64,000 nt of DNA, from positions 876,501 to 940,500 of the forward strand of contig OU015568.1 of NCBI GenBank assembly GCA_907165135.1, read 5' to 3'. The DNA comes from Oikopleura dioica. Lineage: Eukaryota; Chordata; Appendicularia; Copelata; Oikopleuridae. Below the pieces are notes generated by a model. The model did not search any database. It was not told where the DNA came from and worked only from the letters and a program-made list of their open reading frames with translations. Below, piece by piece: positions 14,960-26,038 of the stretch (position 1 is its first letter; the number at the start of each line of letters is the position of its first letter). Both the position numbers and the translations under genes were made by a program.

Positions 14960-15969
14960 TCAGCTTCGGAAATATTCTTCAATATCAAAAACGTCGAATC
15001 CTGCTTCTAATAGAACTTCATGAACATCTCGTATCGTCTTATCCCCGATTTCGATCATTTCTTTCGTGTAGTATTCAAATGACGGCGGGACTTTTTCTCG
15101 CTTGAAAGAAACTGCTGCTTTTTGAAGCTAAAAGTTTCATAAAAAGATAATCGATTTTGCGAAAACTTACTTCGCTGAGACATTTAATTCTCATCTCTCT
15201 GTCGTCAGGAGTCCAGCCTATTCCGTCATCTAAGAAATTCAGAACTTTTTCCATCTCATAAGTGGCGTTTTCCTTGAGTCGCTCAAAGCTGTAAACGTGC
15301 AGAGGAAGATTTCTAGAGCGGGCGATTTCAGTCACATTTCGCGCCAAGTTGCCCCAGCCTTGAAGCCATCTTGGCGCATTCTAGATCCATTTTTAGTCAG
15401 ACACATTGATTATTTCTTACCTCGAACCAAGGCTTGGATTTGAAGATATCTTCTTCGACGACACTTGTATGCCCATGCCCTCTTCTTCTTTTGAATTCCG
15501 CGATTATCGCGTCATATGGATTTCTGACGACAAAAATAAGCGCTTTAGCTCTGTCCATCACTTCTTCATTTGACGGAAAATGAGATTTGACAATCATCGT
15601 CATTCCACTGAGAGGATTCGTCCCTTCGCCCTTGAATCCTCCTCTTGCGAGGGAACCATCGGAGTAGATGCTTCCTGTGTAGATTCCTGTCGCGTCTTCG
15701 AGTAAAATACGCGTCCAGGTATTGCCGCTTCCGGGGTAGGACAAAAGTGGGACGATTTCGAATTCTCCTTTCTTCCCCAGTCGTACTTTTCTCTCACTGC
15801 ATTCTTGCTCTAGAATTTCTTTCTCGATCCCCGTCTCCTGTGGCTGATATTTCCCCTCTTCCAGCTGATTTATCATAAGTTCTTCTTCATAATCACGAAA
15901 AGTAGCAAGAGCCAAGAGTAAAATAGGAACAACGATAAGGATTTTTATTTTCGATGTAATTTCTGTCAT
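14960..15969 (-). CDS. WSCD-type sulfotransferase-family type II membrane protein
   Basis: The start ATG is at 15969 and the stop at 14960-14962, in three exons with short introns (about 15411-15381 and 15170-15129). An N-terminal anchor ([15 protein letters not shown]) is followed by a short stalk and a sulfotransferase fold with a PAPS loop [21 protein letters not shown]1/2-like blocks [12 protein letters not shown] and RGGFKGEG come next, then IVKSHFP and [16 protein letters not shown], which holds the 3'-phosphate site. The C-terminal helix region ends DIEEYFRS. Vertebrate WSCD proteins carry WSC domains before this fold; they are absent here, leaving about 290 residues. WSCD1 has been linked to sialic acid sulfation in vertebrates. 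The substrate here is unknown. Confidence 0.8.
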
Positions 15970-16126
15970 TTTACAAGCATTTCTTTGAATCGAAAAAAAA
16001 GGATTATGGCAAGGGATTCAATCTATTCAAGAGAAGCTAAACAGCCCGCGGCAAGAGTAGAACATGCGAAATGTCAATTTTGAAAATGAAACAATTTCAA
16101 ACCAGGCAAAACAAGTTTAATTTATG

Positions 16127-16321
16127 TTAGATGCAGTAGGTCGAGTACAGTGAATTAAACATCATTCGATAGCTCTTTCTTATTCTCCAATCGTTCAACG
16201 CAACATTGAATATTCTGCATTTTACTCTCAGGTCAATATTGCCAATTTCTGTTCTCATTCTTATTCCTCTTGCCTCAAGAAAGAAGCAGCTGAAGAGTAA
16301 AAAGATGCAAAAAAGATTCAT
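16127..16321 (-). CDS. Possible small secreted protein
   Basis: A 64-codon ORF with a good signal-peptide-like start (MNLFCIFLLFSCFFLEARG) and a basic mature part with two cysteines. A long T-rich/AT leader lies upstream. There is no recognised family and no intron. It could be chance, but the N-terminus is unusually signal-like. It sits between the WSCD-like and SLC13 genes on the same strand. Confidence 0.35.
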   Translation of the reverse strand: MNLFCIFLLFSCFFLEARGIRMRTEIGNIDLRVKCRIFNVALNDWRIRKSYRMMFNSLYSTYCI

Positions 16322-16390
16322 GTGCGGTTTTTGTTTCAGAAAAAATGCTCTCTTCTTATTAGAGTGGGACCCTCTGGGCCAGAGGCTCTG

Positions 16391-16421
16391 GCGTCAATCC
16401 CAGTCTGGGTTTTTGACGTCA
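16391..16421. repeat. Short perfect-stem hairpin
   Basis: GGCGTCAATCCCAG and CTGGGTTTTTGACGTC pair into a compact hairpin. A second small palindrome (CCTCTGGGCCAGAGG) lies just upstream near 16369. It lies in the spacer between two minus-strand genes and could be a 3'-end structure or a decayed repeat. Confidence 0.4.
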
Positions 16422-16724
16422 ATATATTAGGCTTATACCTTGAGTAACTTTTGAATGAGATGATCCTGTCAATGCACAAGTGTGTATCTGCTACTAGCTG
16501 TGCATCATACTTAAATTATTATCGCTTTAAAAGAACCACTACGAAAATGAATAATTATAATATATTTAATAGTTGATCGTTCAACAGAAAGAAAAAACTG
16601 ATAGGCAAAACTCTCTATGGTAAGTGTGAAAGAAGCAGACATAAGAATCGCAGGGCAGTCAGCGGTATTAGAATTAAATTAAAAATAACAAATAATTAGA
16701 GTAATTTTCATTCTCAGTTTCATC

Positions 16725-19700
16725 TCAGCCACTTATTGTTGTGTTGGCCCAATCAGGATAGACGCCAAGGTTGTAAGTTGGATAAGCTATAAAATGGAAT
16801 TTTCGGGAATCAAGGAAGAGAACGCTTACCTATGATAGGTAGGAAAATCGCCGAGATTGTGACACAAATGATGTTCATCAAGAATCCGGCCCGGACCATG
16901 TCAAACGATCGCAAGGCACCGTAACTGAAGGCGATTGCATTTGGCGGCGTCGCGATAGGCAAAAGGAAGGCGAAGGAACATGCCATGGTGGCTGGAATGC
17001 AGAGCACGAGGGGATTGAGGTGGATCGCTTGCGCCAGACTCATCAAAATCGGAAGAAAAACCGAGGCGGTTGATGTATTTGAAGTAAAACCGGTGACGAA
17101 GGAGATCAACAGTGCGATGGAAAAGGGAAGGATCGAAAACGGCCATTCAGAAACTAACTCTTTTATTCCTTCCCCGAGAATCTGTGACAATCCTGAGCGC
17201 TGGCAAGCATCAGCAAGGGCAAAGCCGGCTCCAAGGAGGATGATGACGTCCCAAGCAAGAGTTCGTTGAACTTCTTTCCATTTTAAAATTGGCTCTGCAG
17301 CTTTTGGCATTCCTTCTTCATCTTTTTCACAGGGCTTTCCGAGGAGCCAGCGGAAGAAATTCGGCTGTGAAGGGAAGATAAAAAGACTGAAAAACCAGTA
17401 GATAGAAGGAGAAAGTAGGGAAGGCATACCTGAAACAGGTCAAAAGAGCTGGAGTAGAGTCCCTTACGTATCCACCATCAAAACCCGCTTCCCATCCAGG
17501 CATAAACTTGGGACTTCTCGTAAACCAAAGCACAGCCAGAGCGACAAAATGAATCAATACAACGATTTCGGTGTACTTCATCTTTCCAAGATTCTCATAT
17601 CGATCGTGAATGTCCTTTACGACTTGTTCATCCTGCGATGTCACTTCGCGCCGTTTGATGTCATTCCACACTTTTTTGATTCCAACGAAGAGGGTCAAAA
17701 GCCAAATCCAGCAGAAAATATTGCAAATGATCGAAACGGGAAGAGCGTAGACCATCCAAGTGAGAAAATTGATTTCTTCTCCAGCGGAAGGGTGGTTGAA
17801 GACGGTGGAGATTTGGGTTTGGAGGATGAGATTGACGGGTGTGCCGATGAGTGTGCCGATTCCGCCGATGTTGGCGGAGTAGGCGACTGCGAGAAGCATG
17901 GCTTTCATGAGCTAGAATTTGAATTTTAGATTCTGTCTTTTTGCGATTGATAAAATGAGGTAAAAAATTGAATTGGTGATTTTTGGTAACCGTCATTGAA
18001 AACGAAAAAAAAACTCTAATTTTTCCCGAACGCATTTGGTTTATGGTTTCTTACCAGATCTGGAGATTCCTTCGATTTTCTTTTCTTCTGTTTTCTCGTT
18101 CGTGAGACTCGTTTTTCCACCAAAAGATTCTGGTTCGAAGTATCCAACGTCATGGCAGACTCGTTTTGAATCTAAATAACAGTTACTTACAGTCAAAAAA
18201 TGAAAAATTCACTGCAAAGCGAAGCAAAAATGTACAGTTGCCACCGTAAGTCACCAATGAAATCACCAGCCACTGTAATTGACTGTAAACTTACGATTTG
18301 GTCGACTCTACTTGACGGCCTCTTGTCTTCGTTTTTGATTACCTGGTAAGAGTCAGTTAGGGGTGTCTGGGCGTCACTGAAGCCATCCACGTCCTAAAAC
18401 GCAGCTTGTTAGTTGAGTTAATAGCTTCACAAACTAATTACGAAAAAAATCTCTCTAGTTGATTTGATTAAGAGAAACGCACGAAAAGAACATCTCACAC
18501 GTCAGTTTTCATTTCAACGCACATTTCCGTTTTCGAATCCAGCCACCGGGTCGACAACGATTCGGGGCACTTGGGTTCCAGATTGACGATTATTCTAAAA
18601 GGAAGAAATACAGCTCATAAACAGGCATCAATCAAACCTTTTGTCGCTCTTGCGATTGCTGAACAGATGTCATCGAAGTCATGGGAGAAGCTAATGCTGA
18701 TGGATTCCGCGAGTATCGCATTTTCTTTTGAATCATGGATCAGCTACTAGTTTAAATTTAAGCTTCAAACCTGGATAAAACCGCCAAATTTAGAAAGATG
18801 GATCGACAAGGTCGACTTTTGTGGCCCAGTTTCGTAGGCAGCGGGGTCGAGAGTTACATTAAAGCCTATTCAAGCTCTAGAATTAAGAGATGAACTCCCA
18901 TCGTAAAAACCATTTTCGGAGTCCCGTGAGAAAAGACTCTTTTCTAGAACAATCCTTGATCCGCCTCAATCTCCGAGCTTTCTTCTTTCACTTCCGAGGA
19001 ATCTTCTTTGTCCCCAACGATTGTTTTGACTGTAGCGACGGCGATGGGCAACATCATTGCGGTTGTGGCGGTGTTTGAAATCCACATGCTCAAGAAAGCC
19101 GTGACAAACATGATTGATCCCATAATTGTGTGAAGTTTTGCGCCAGCGACTTTCAATAAGGTTGAAAAAAAGTCGCTCGAATACGGAAAACTTACAGAGC
19201 CCGTTTATCAGTAAAGGAAAAAGCGTGTGTCGTATGTCACACGTGACTTAGCTTAGCAGTTGATTACCCAGTCTTAGATAACGAGCGCTTAAATCACCCT
19301 TTCCCTTTCATTACACGCAGGGCGATTCGCAAGTGCAAATTGCACTTTTCAATTGCAATCGCGACGATCAAGCCTCCAAAGAACAGAAAGTTCGTGTCTA
19401 AAAATGGCTAAGACGCGCTGGAGGGTTAATTTTCTCACCCTTGAAATAATGGACCGCAACTTCTTTTGCTGGCAAAAGTCCGAAGAGAGGAAATAGAAAC
19501 ATAGGCATCAAGGAAGTTACGGCCAAAGGAGTGACTTCGAATGTCCAGTAGATTGACATGAGAATCAGGCAGAAGAGACATTTGTATGGCTAGGGCAAAA
19601 GTTTAAACAGTGGCCTGGGAAAAAGGTCAATAAAGCTCTTTTTTAATTGCGCGTGTTTCTATTTGCGGTCAAATGATGTTTCCCCCTGGGAATGGTCAAC

Positions 19701-20530
19701 TGATGCGAAAGTGAGTGAATACGCAAAAACAAGCGTCAATTAAGCCTCATAAGAAGAATCACGTGCTTCGAATTGAATCGAATTATTGGGAGAATCTGGA
19801 GTGTTCCTCTTCCCTTCCAATTATTCTTCAATGCTTGTTTGAACACAAACTTGAGATTCGAAAAATGGGTCTAGGCGAGGGTACTCTAAAGGAAAAACGG
19901 CAACGCCCAGGTCCTAGGAAGGGGGAGCACAGGGCCTCGGGCCCAGGGTAAACGCATAGAAACGGGTTGTTGGAAACCACAAAGCATGTTTTCTGGACCT
20001 GTCTGGGCTTTTAGAGCTTGATTTTTGAAAAGGGGGCCTGAATATCGAATGCCTGGACACGAGACAGAATTTTGGGAAAAATGCGTTGATGGGTTAAGAA
20101 ATTAACTCTTCCAATTTTACCTTCTGAATCGCCTCTGTATACGGGAACCCATTTTCAGACAGCTGATAAGAGCCATTTTCGAATTTGATCGCTTTCGATA
20201 GACAACTAAGACCGTGCTGAAGCCCTGAGAACTATTTTTATCGAATTGATGATGTCAATCATCTTCATTTTCTCAAATTAATAAAGAACGAAGCTGAGCA
20301 CTTTCCTTTTGCAGTCAGTCTTGCATTCTTCGGTTACGAGTTTATCCTCGATGTTCAGAAGGGGAAAGATGAGTAAAGGCGTCAAGATTAAAATAATCTT
20401 CAAAAAGGTTTAGACATATTTTTCATCTTATGAGAATCGAAAAATTTGGCATACTTTCAAAATAGATTTAATTCCTGGGAAAGAAAACGTATTTTCCAAA
20501 GAACGGAAGTACTCATTTTTTTCATTGCAA
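16725..20530 (-). CDS. SLC13: SLC13-family sodium-coupled anion/dicarboxylate transporter
   Basis: Plasma-membrane Na+-coupled carrier of the sulfate/di- and tricarboxylate family. Pieces in order: TM1 [14 protein letters not shown] (about 20399), [20 protein letters not shown] and [20 protein letters not shown] (19590-19440), [18 protein letters not shown], then [20 protein letters not shown] with the first SNT signature (19120-19020). After a long loop come [17 protein letters not shown], several TMs, and the second signature [15 protein letters not shown] (about 17095-17050). It ends [11 protein letters not shown] with stop 16725-16727. The intron 18954-18866 starts GA and ends AG. Exons 18865-18200 encode an enlarged hydrophilic loop not seen in vertebrate SLC13. 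The start codon and first exon (about 20530) are unresolved. The substrate cannot be read from sequence. Confidence 0.88.
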
Positions 20531-21518
20531 CAATAAAATTGACGCTTGGAAGGGAAATTTTTCCTGAATGAAACTACTGTAACATTTCTTGTTCTATGGA
20601 TTGTAGGAGGATTTCTCTAGCAGACATCGTGAGTTCAATGGCTGCTCAAGAAACTCATGAATTATTATCAAACCTGAGCGACTTTTGAATCCTTTTTTTT
20701 AATATTTCAATCAAGAACGCTATAAAAGTTATTAGCCCGGCTGATTTTCGACCCCCCTGCTGCCACGATTACATAACGCTCTTATGTCTAAACCTTCGCT
20801 GAGCCTGATAATTAACGCATATCTTCTTCAGCTTCCATAGTGCGCTTGCCATTCAGCAGCTTCTTTCTTCTCTCCTTTCAAACTAACGCCTCTAACTTCC
20901 GTCTTTTCTCGTAAATGTGTTTTTTCTAGAAAAAAAAAATCTCAAAAACTTCTTTGTTGGAAGATTATTAAAATTGAATCTTCTTTGTTAAAAATCGAAA
21001 AAAAGAGAGGAGAAAGCTTGACTCGCGGGCGCTAGCGCGGCGATTGGCCAGATCAGCTCCTTAGGCGATGAATACCTTCCCGATTTGAGCATTCATTCTT
21101 TTGCTCTCAGAAAATTCCTGCGTCGTTTTGCGTCTTTCGGAACATGTGAGGAAGATGCGATTCATGCTGTGTAAACATAAATGATGCAGTTCTCAGAAGA
21201 ATATTGAAGCTTTAGTTTCGATCACGTGAGGTGTTGGCAAATGAATAGGAGTCGAGGAATGTTTTGTTGGAGAAATTCATTCAATGTCACTGTCGATTTT
21301 TTAACAAAAGAGGGAAGCTAAACATTTGATCTTTGAGCGAAAATTTTTTGAACAAACTCGTGACCTATTTATATCTCCTCAATCATCCTAGAAGCGCCTT
21401 GAATAAATCCTGTTACGGATTAACGATAATAAAAAAAAACACGATGCAAGAATTAAACTTTATTCGAGCCGGTTATTAATGATTTTTGAAATGTGTATTT
21501 TCAAGCTAGTAAAGTTTT
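20531..21518. other. Spacer between SLC13 5' end and EGF/kelch-like gene 3' end
   Basis: About 1 kb containing the presumed SLC13 promoter and first non-coding exon. I see no supported gene. AT-rich runs and poly-A tracts dominate. Confidence 0.55.
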
Positions 21519-22608
21519 TCAGAGGCAAAAGTCCGCTGGTACTGCCATAAGCACAGGGATGGCATTACTATTATAAGAGCCCTTACTGCTCCAACCAATT
21601 ATTCCAGTGCCGTCAACTTTATCGCCATCAAGATCAATGCGGTGAATAGGAAAAGTCGGCATTGAGTAATCACCTGTGAAAAGAAACACGGATTCGTTTA
21701 TGAGAATCGCTGATGCTCCTCTGGTTGCCTGAAAATATTTTAGCTAAAAATCAGTTTTAAGTTCTAGCTACGTATTGAAGGCTTCCAATTATACTCCACT
21801 GGTCATCTTTCAAAAGCCATATCTCACTCAGTGTTTTGACCGACCATCCTCCAATAGATAGCAGTGATCCGCTCGGCAATCCTATCAATGAACTCCATCT
21901 TATCGGACTAAATGAACATATTTTTATAGATTGGACGAAAGAGGGTTTACATAGGAATATCGGTCAAAGATAGCCAGCCAAATTTCGAGTTGTATGTTTC
22001 TACTTTCCCAAATCCACTGGCTTCACTTCCACTCACTGTTGTTGGCTGGCCTCGATACAGTCCAAGCCCACCATAAGCATGATTATATTGAGTTTGATGG
22101 GTAAGTACAGATCCTTTTGTGTCAAAAATCTCGCATTTCCTGGAATCATTTTCAGGAAAACAAATGAGCGCTCTCCGTCCATCATCGATTGCCAATGCTG
22201 CCGATTGATATGTCATTGGATTGTTAAGACGTGTCGGAAGCTCTATGAATACGCAGCGATAAAGTACCGCAATCTACAAAGCCGATTTTTATATGATCTG
22301 CTTGAACAAAAAGCTTACTTTATAATTGTCTGACTCTCCACCAAAAATGAATAGTTGATCTTGAATAAGGGCAAAAGAAGAAAATCTGGTATAATCTTCG
22401 GATGGAGCAGTTATTGAGGTACTTCTTGTTGTTGATCCATCTTTGTTAATAATAAAAGAATCGGTGGTCATATAAGGAAGAGATAATATATGGACATCAT
22501 CCTAAATTTGTAATGATAGAAACTAGGTAGCTCATGGTATGAAAGTACCGATGGGTTCACGATAGTTGTCGTTGTTAAAGTAGAAGTCGTTGTTATAGTT
22601 GTGGTCGT

Positions 22609-22644
<36 letters not shown>

Positions 22645-24673
22645 AGTTGTAGTTGTCGTAGTTGTTGTTGTAGTTGTGGTCGTTGTTGTTGTTGCTGTTG
22701 TTGTTGTAGTTGTGGTCGCTGTTGTAGTTGTTGATTTGGGACACCAACCACAAGATGCTCTGCAATAAATATGCATCATCTGGGGGTCTTTGAAACACTC
22801 GGCACTTAAAGCCCTACTTGCGCAGGTCTTTAATTTATCAGCACAAGAAGTTATTATTGTCGTTGTTGATTCTGTTGATGAAGTTGTCGTTGTTGATGTC
22901 GTTGTTGTTGTAGTTGTTGTGGTTGATATTGAGTTTTCGCAATCGGATCCGAAATAACCGTCCTCACAAGAGCAAAGATAGGAGTCATCTATGATCGAGC
23001 AAACACCCCCATTCAAGCAAGGATTACTAGAGCATTGGGTTCTCTCGCAAGTTGGGGTAAAAGCATAATGGCCCGACCTTCATCCGCAAGAGGGCGCGCG
23101 GAAAAGAGGTGGAAGAACGGAAAAGAGGTTGAAGAGCGCCTTGAGTATGGCGCCGGAGGAGAGTGCGCAGGGGAGCGCAGATGGAGAACCTCCATGAATT
23201 ACTCAGCGGGTGGGCAAGTAAGGAAGGGAGCGCGAAGCCGCCTAATCCTAGCGTGAAGTGTGTCAATCTCTGTTCAAACACCGCTATCATTTCTGACTCC
23301 GTAGTACCCGCTGTAGGAGCAAAATTTCGTTAGACTGATTTTTCGCGCACATTTTTATGAAATTATAAATAAACTAGAAAAACTTTTCAAAGGTAAAATT
23401 TTGCGCTGAATCTAAATATAACGTCGAAAACCCTAAATTTTGATCCAGGACTTGGAGCGTAGCTTTCTCGTTTTGCTCCTGCCCGATGGTGAAAATGGTA
23501 GGTTTATGTTTGGATCCCGCATCTTCAGGCTAGGCTCGTCATCCTGTATATCCAGCTTGTTTTCCGTTGGGTTTTCGCGCGGTTTACTGTTTACTGGAAA
23601 CAGTACTGTACACAGTTTGAATTTCAGACAGTTTTCAGTACAGTAGTAAAAAAACAGGAAACAGTAGGGCTGCACAGTATTTCTGACAGTACAGAATGAC
23701 GAGCCTAGTCCTCAAGAATACGATCAATTTTGTATTTTAATTCCGTAAAATCTATGTTCTTTGCGCGAAAAGCTTTCTTCTGATATATATATGTCTCATA
23801 GAAAGAAGGCCATCACTCCTACTCGCCTCTAGAATTAATACTAACATGGGTAGAACAAAAGTATCCCGTCCGCCCCTGCTGCGCTCACTCCCAGGTGGAA
23901 GGCTCGATTATCGTATTTAGGGCTTATCGCCAACTCATCAGTTCTCCCTGGACTCGCAAAGTTCGGAGGATTCTGAGTCCTCCGCGCACCTGGCGCCCTC
24001 ATGCGGGAGTAGGTCGGGCCATTCTGCTCGACATCCCGCAAGTTGGCCCGGAAAATCCCTCAGCACAATCACAAGTATACGTTGATCCCGAGATCGAGCA
24101 GATTCCGTCGTTCTGACAAGGATCGGAAGTGCAAGGGGTGTTTTCACATAGTGTCCCAGAAAAGCCATCATAACAGGAGCATTCGAATCCTTCCCCATCA
24201 TATTGATCAGCATCGATGGCATCAACATAACACACTCCATTTCCGCATGGATTTCCAAAACACGGCTGACTCTCACAATTGATTCCGATAAAACTTGGGA
24301 GGCAGCGGCACGAATAACTACCACCATCGATCGAGCAAATTCCGCCATTGAAACAAGGGTTAACTGTGCAAGGCGTTATTCCGCATGTTTGCCCCATAAA
24401 ACCTTCCTGACAAACACAGGTGAAGCCGTCGATTTCAGCAAAACAGTTTCCGCCATTTAGACAGGGATTTTCTCTACATGGATCTACGCTTGTTGACCTT
24501 GATTCCTTGATCGACACCAAAACAGCCGGTACTATGACAGCGACTGCACCAATTAGGGCGACGAGAATTTGAACAATAGTTGAAGTTTGCATAAAAGGGC
24601 TACTTCGGGTTGACGACCTCTCTTTTTCGTCACGGTTTTTAACATTTTTTGACTTTTCTGAATCTTCACTCAT
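21519..24673 (-). CDS. EGF / ShKT / Thr-rich / kelch-like type II membrane protein, interrupted by a transposon
   Basis: The start ATG at 24673 is followed by a charged cytosolic tail and a TM (VALIGAVAVIVPAVLVSI). At least four EGF-like modules follow (for example PCFNGGICSIDGGSYSCRC). The fifth EGF is split by a transposon at 23056-24036 and resumes as QCSSNPCLNGGVCSIIDDSY. Next come Thr-rich linkers coded by ACN repeats around a ShKT-like module (CADKLKTCASRALSAECF to CRASCGWC). The C-terminal half is kelch/beta-propeller-like in short exons: FALIQDQLFIFGG, YGGLGLYRGQPTTV, WLLKDDQWSIIG, ending VPADFCL with stop 21519-21521. It shares this C-terminal block with the genes at 28475, 37724 and 62695. 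It is a probable cell-surface or shed extracellular protein of unknown role. As assembled the frame is broken by the element. Confidence 0.75.
22559..22736. repeat. GTT/GTN trinucleotide repeat coding poly-Thr
   Basis: Imperfect GTT, GTC and GTA triplets on the plus strand read as ACN (Thr) codons on the gene strand, giving a mucin-like linker after the ShKT module. A shorter second tract lies at about 22855-22930 before that module. Such tracts change length easily and offer dense O-glycosylation sites. Confidence 0.8.
23056..24036. mobile_element. ~980-bp non-autonomous DNA transposon in an EGF exon
   Basis: Imperfect inverted ends share AATGGCCCGACCT, CCGCA and GAGGGCGC at the same spacing at both termini. 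The direct repeat CGCAAGTTGG (23046-23055 and 24037-24046) flanks it as a 9-10 bp target duplication, as in Mutator-like elements. No transposase ORF is seen. Removing the element plus one repeat copy restores a continuous EGF reading frame (GPTC-ERTQC). A smaller inverted-repeat element is nested inside. Confidence 0.88.
23525..23712. mobile_element. Nested small inverted-repeat element rich in ACAGTA
   Basis: CTAGGCTCGTCAT...CTGTA at the left end and TACAGAATGACGAGCCTAG at the right end are inverted copies. The interior is full of ACAGT/ACTGT words (for example CAGTACTGTACACAGT). It sits inside the larger transposon, so it inserted later or is a captured fragment. Confidence 0.65.
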
Positions 24674-25379
24674 TTAAAAAATAAAAGAATTGAGCTTGCC
24701 GTCTTGACAGGGTACAGAAGGAAATGACTCAGAGTATCGTGGGGTATTAATTCATTAAAAATAATATAAAAGTATGAATTTTGCCACTCGAGATGTTTTT
24801 ATAGTTTTGTGCATGATCTCACTGTTTTTTTTGGGAAAATTTTGGATTAGACTTAACCTTACGACAAACCGGAATTTCACCCGCCGACGACAAATGTGCC
24901 ATATATGTACTTGGACTTTATCGCCATCTTTCGACCAATAGAATGCCCGAAGCCAAACCTTAACCCAAACCAAAACACAAATCGAAACCCAAACTCGAAG
25001 ATGAACCTAGCCTCGATCTCAGACTAGTTACCAAAAACGAATGAAATAGAAGAAACTGAAGTGATAGAAGAGAGAAAAATGGGCGTTTAGAATTTTTTGT
25101 GCCAAATATGGCACATTTGTCGTCGTAACGTTAACAGATTTTGCGATTAATAAAAGATGAGGACGAGAAAATGAAGCAAGAAGACTATTATAGACTTTGG
25201 AAAAAACGACATTTCATGATATAAATTATTTCTTATAAATTATTTCCTTATTTCTGATTAGTTTTTTTGACATCGCGTATTACAGTAGATAAACTTAGTC
25301 AACTGCAGATTTATTGTGTATAATTTCAGATGCATTGTATGTTGGTTTTTTTTTTGAGATTGAATGATACAATTTTTAT
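24674..25379. other. Spacer with a dispersed inverted pair
   Basis: This stretch has no supported gene. Two inverted copies of ACGACAAATGTGCCATAT lie at about 24884-24903 and 25096-25125, which suggests a degenerate MITE spanning roughly 24840-25145. The EGF/kelch-like gene promoter should lie near 24680-24800. Confidence 0.5.
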
Positions 25380-25737
25380 TTAAAAATATGTTTTATAATT
25401 CGATATTCCACTTCCAGACATAAATGTGCGAAGTTCGTAGTCTACGAATTTGGAGAAAATTTTGAAAACATCCAGGAAAGATAGTCTTTCTTTTCCCATC
25501 AATTCATCCTTGTCAAATTTGCCTTGAAATGCTTCTGACAATTCTTCGTGAAATCCCTCTTAATATTTCATGTATGGATTGGTAGCGTCTCTTCAATGAT
25601 GACTTACGTTCAGAGATAAGCTTCTTTATATCTTCTTTCGACACCGTTTCGTTTTCATCTCCGTGCTTTTCGAAAATTTCTAGAAGTGCCTTGATAAAGA
25701 CGGTAAGCGCTGGGAAATCTCCTTCTTTTGATGCCAT
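25380..25737 (-). CDS. S100-like small EF-hand-type protein
   Basis: Two exons: ATG at 25737, intron about 25613-25567 (GTAAGTCATC to ATATTAAG), stop 25380-25382; about 104 residues. The N-terminal half (ALLEIFEKHGDENETVSKED, then IKKLIS) resembles the S100 pseudo-EF-hand with its longer loop. The C-terminal half (FDKDELMGKERLSFLDVFKI) keeps the helix-loop-helix spacing but lacks a canonical DxDxDG loop, so calcium binding there is doubtful. S100 proteins are generally regarded as vertebrate-specific, so convergence from another EF-hand protein must be considered. The gene is compact, with no close neighbours on its strand. Confidence 0.55.
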
Positions 25738-26038
25738 GTTTGCGAAGAAATCGGCTTATCTCGACTCGATAAATTAATTTATAAAATCGAGAGGCAGAGA
25801 TCAATTAAATAGAAAAATTGCTTCCGGTTTAATCCAAGTACTAGACCGAGGACGTGATGCCAAAAATTTACTGAGAGTACAGTCTTTCCAGTCTATTTTA
25901 AAATTCAAAACAACTTCACCTTACTTCAAGCTTCAATAATTGCATATTATTGTAAATTAGCGGAGTTGGACGAATCGAACACTTGATTGTTATTTTATTG
26001 AAAAAGCCTAGTTTGAAGTTGAAAGTTAAAACAGGTTT

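Noticed and set aside
22532-22798. Asn-rich ORF (poly-Asn) on the minus strand
   Set aside because: It is the +1 frame of the Thr-coding GTT repeat; the Thr frame connects to ShKT and EGF modules.
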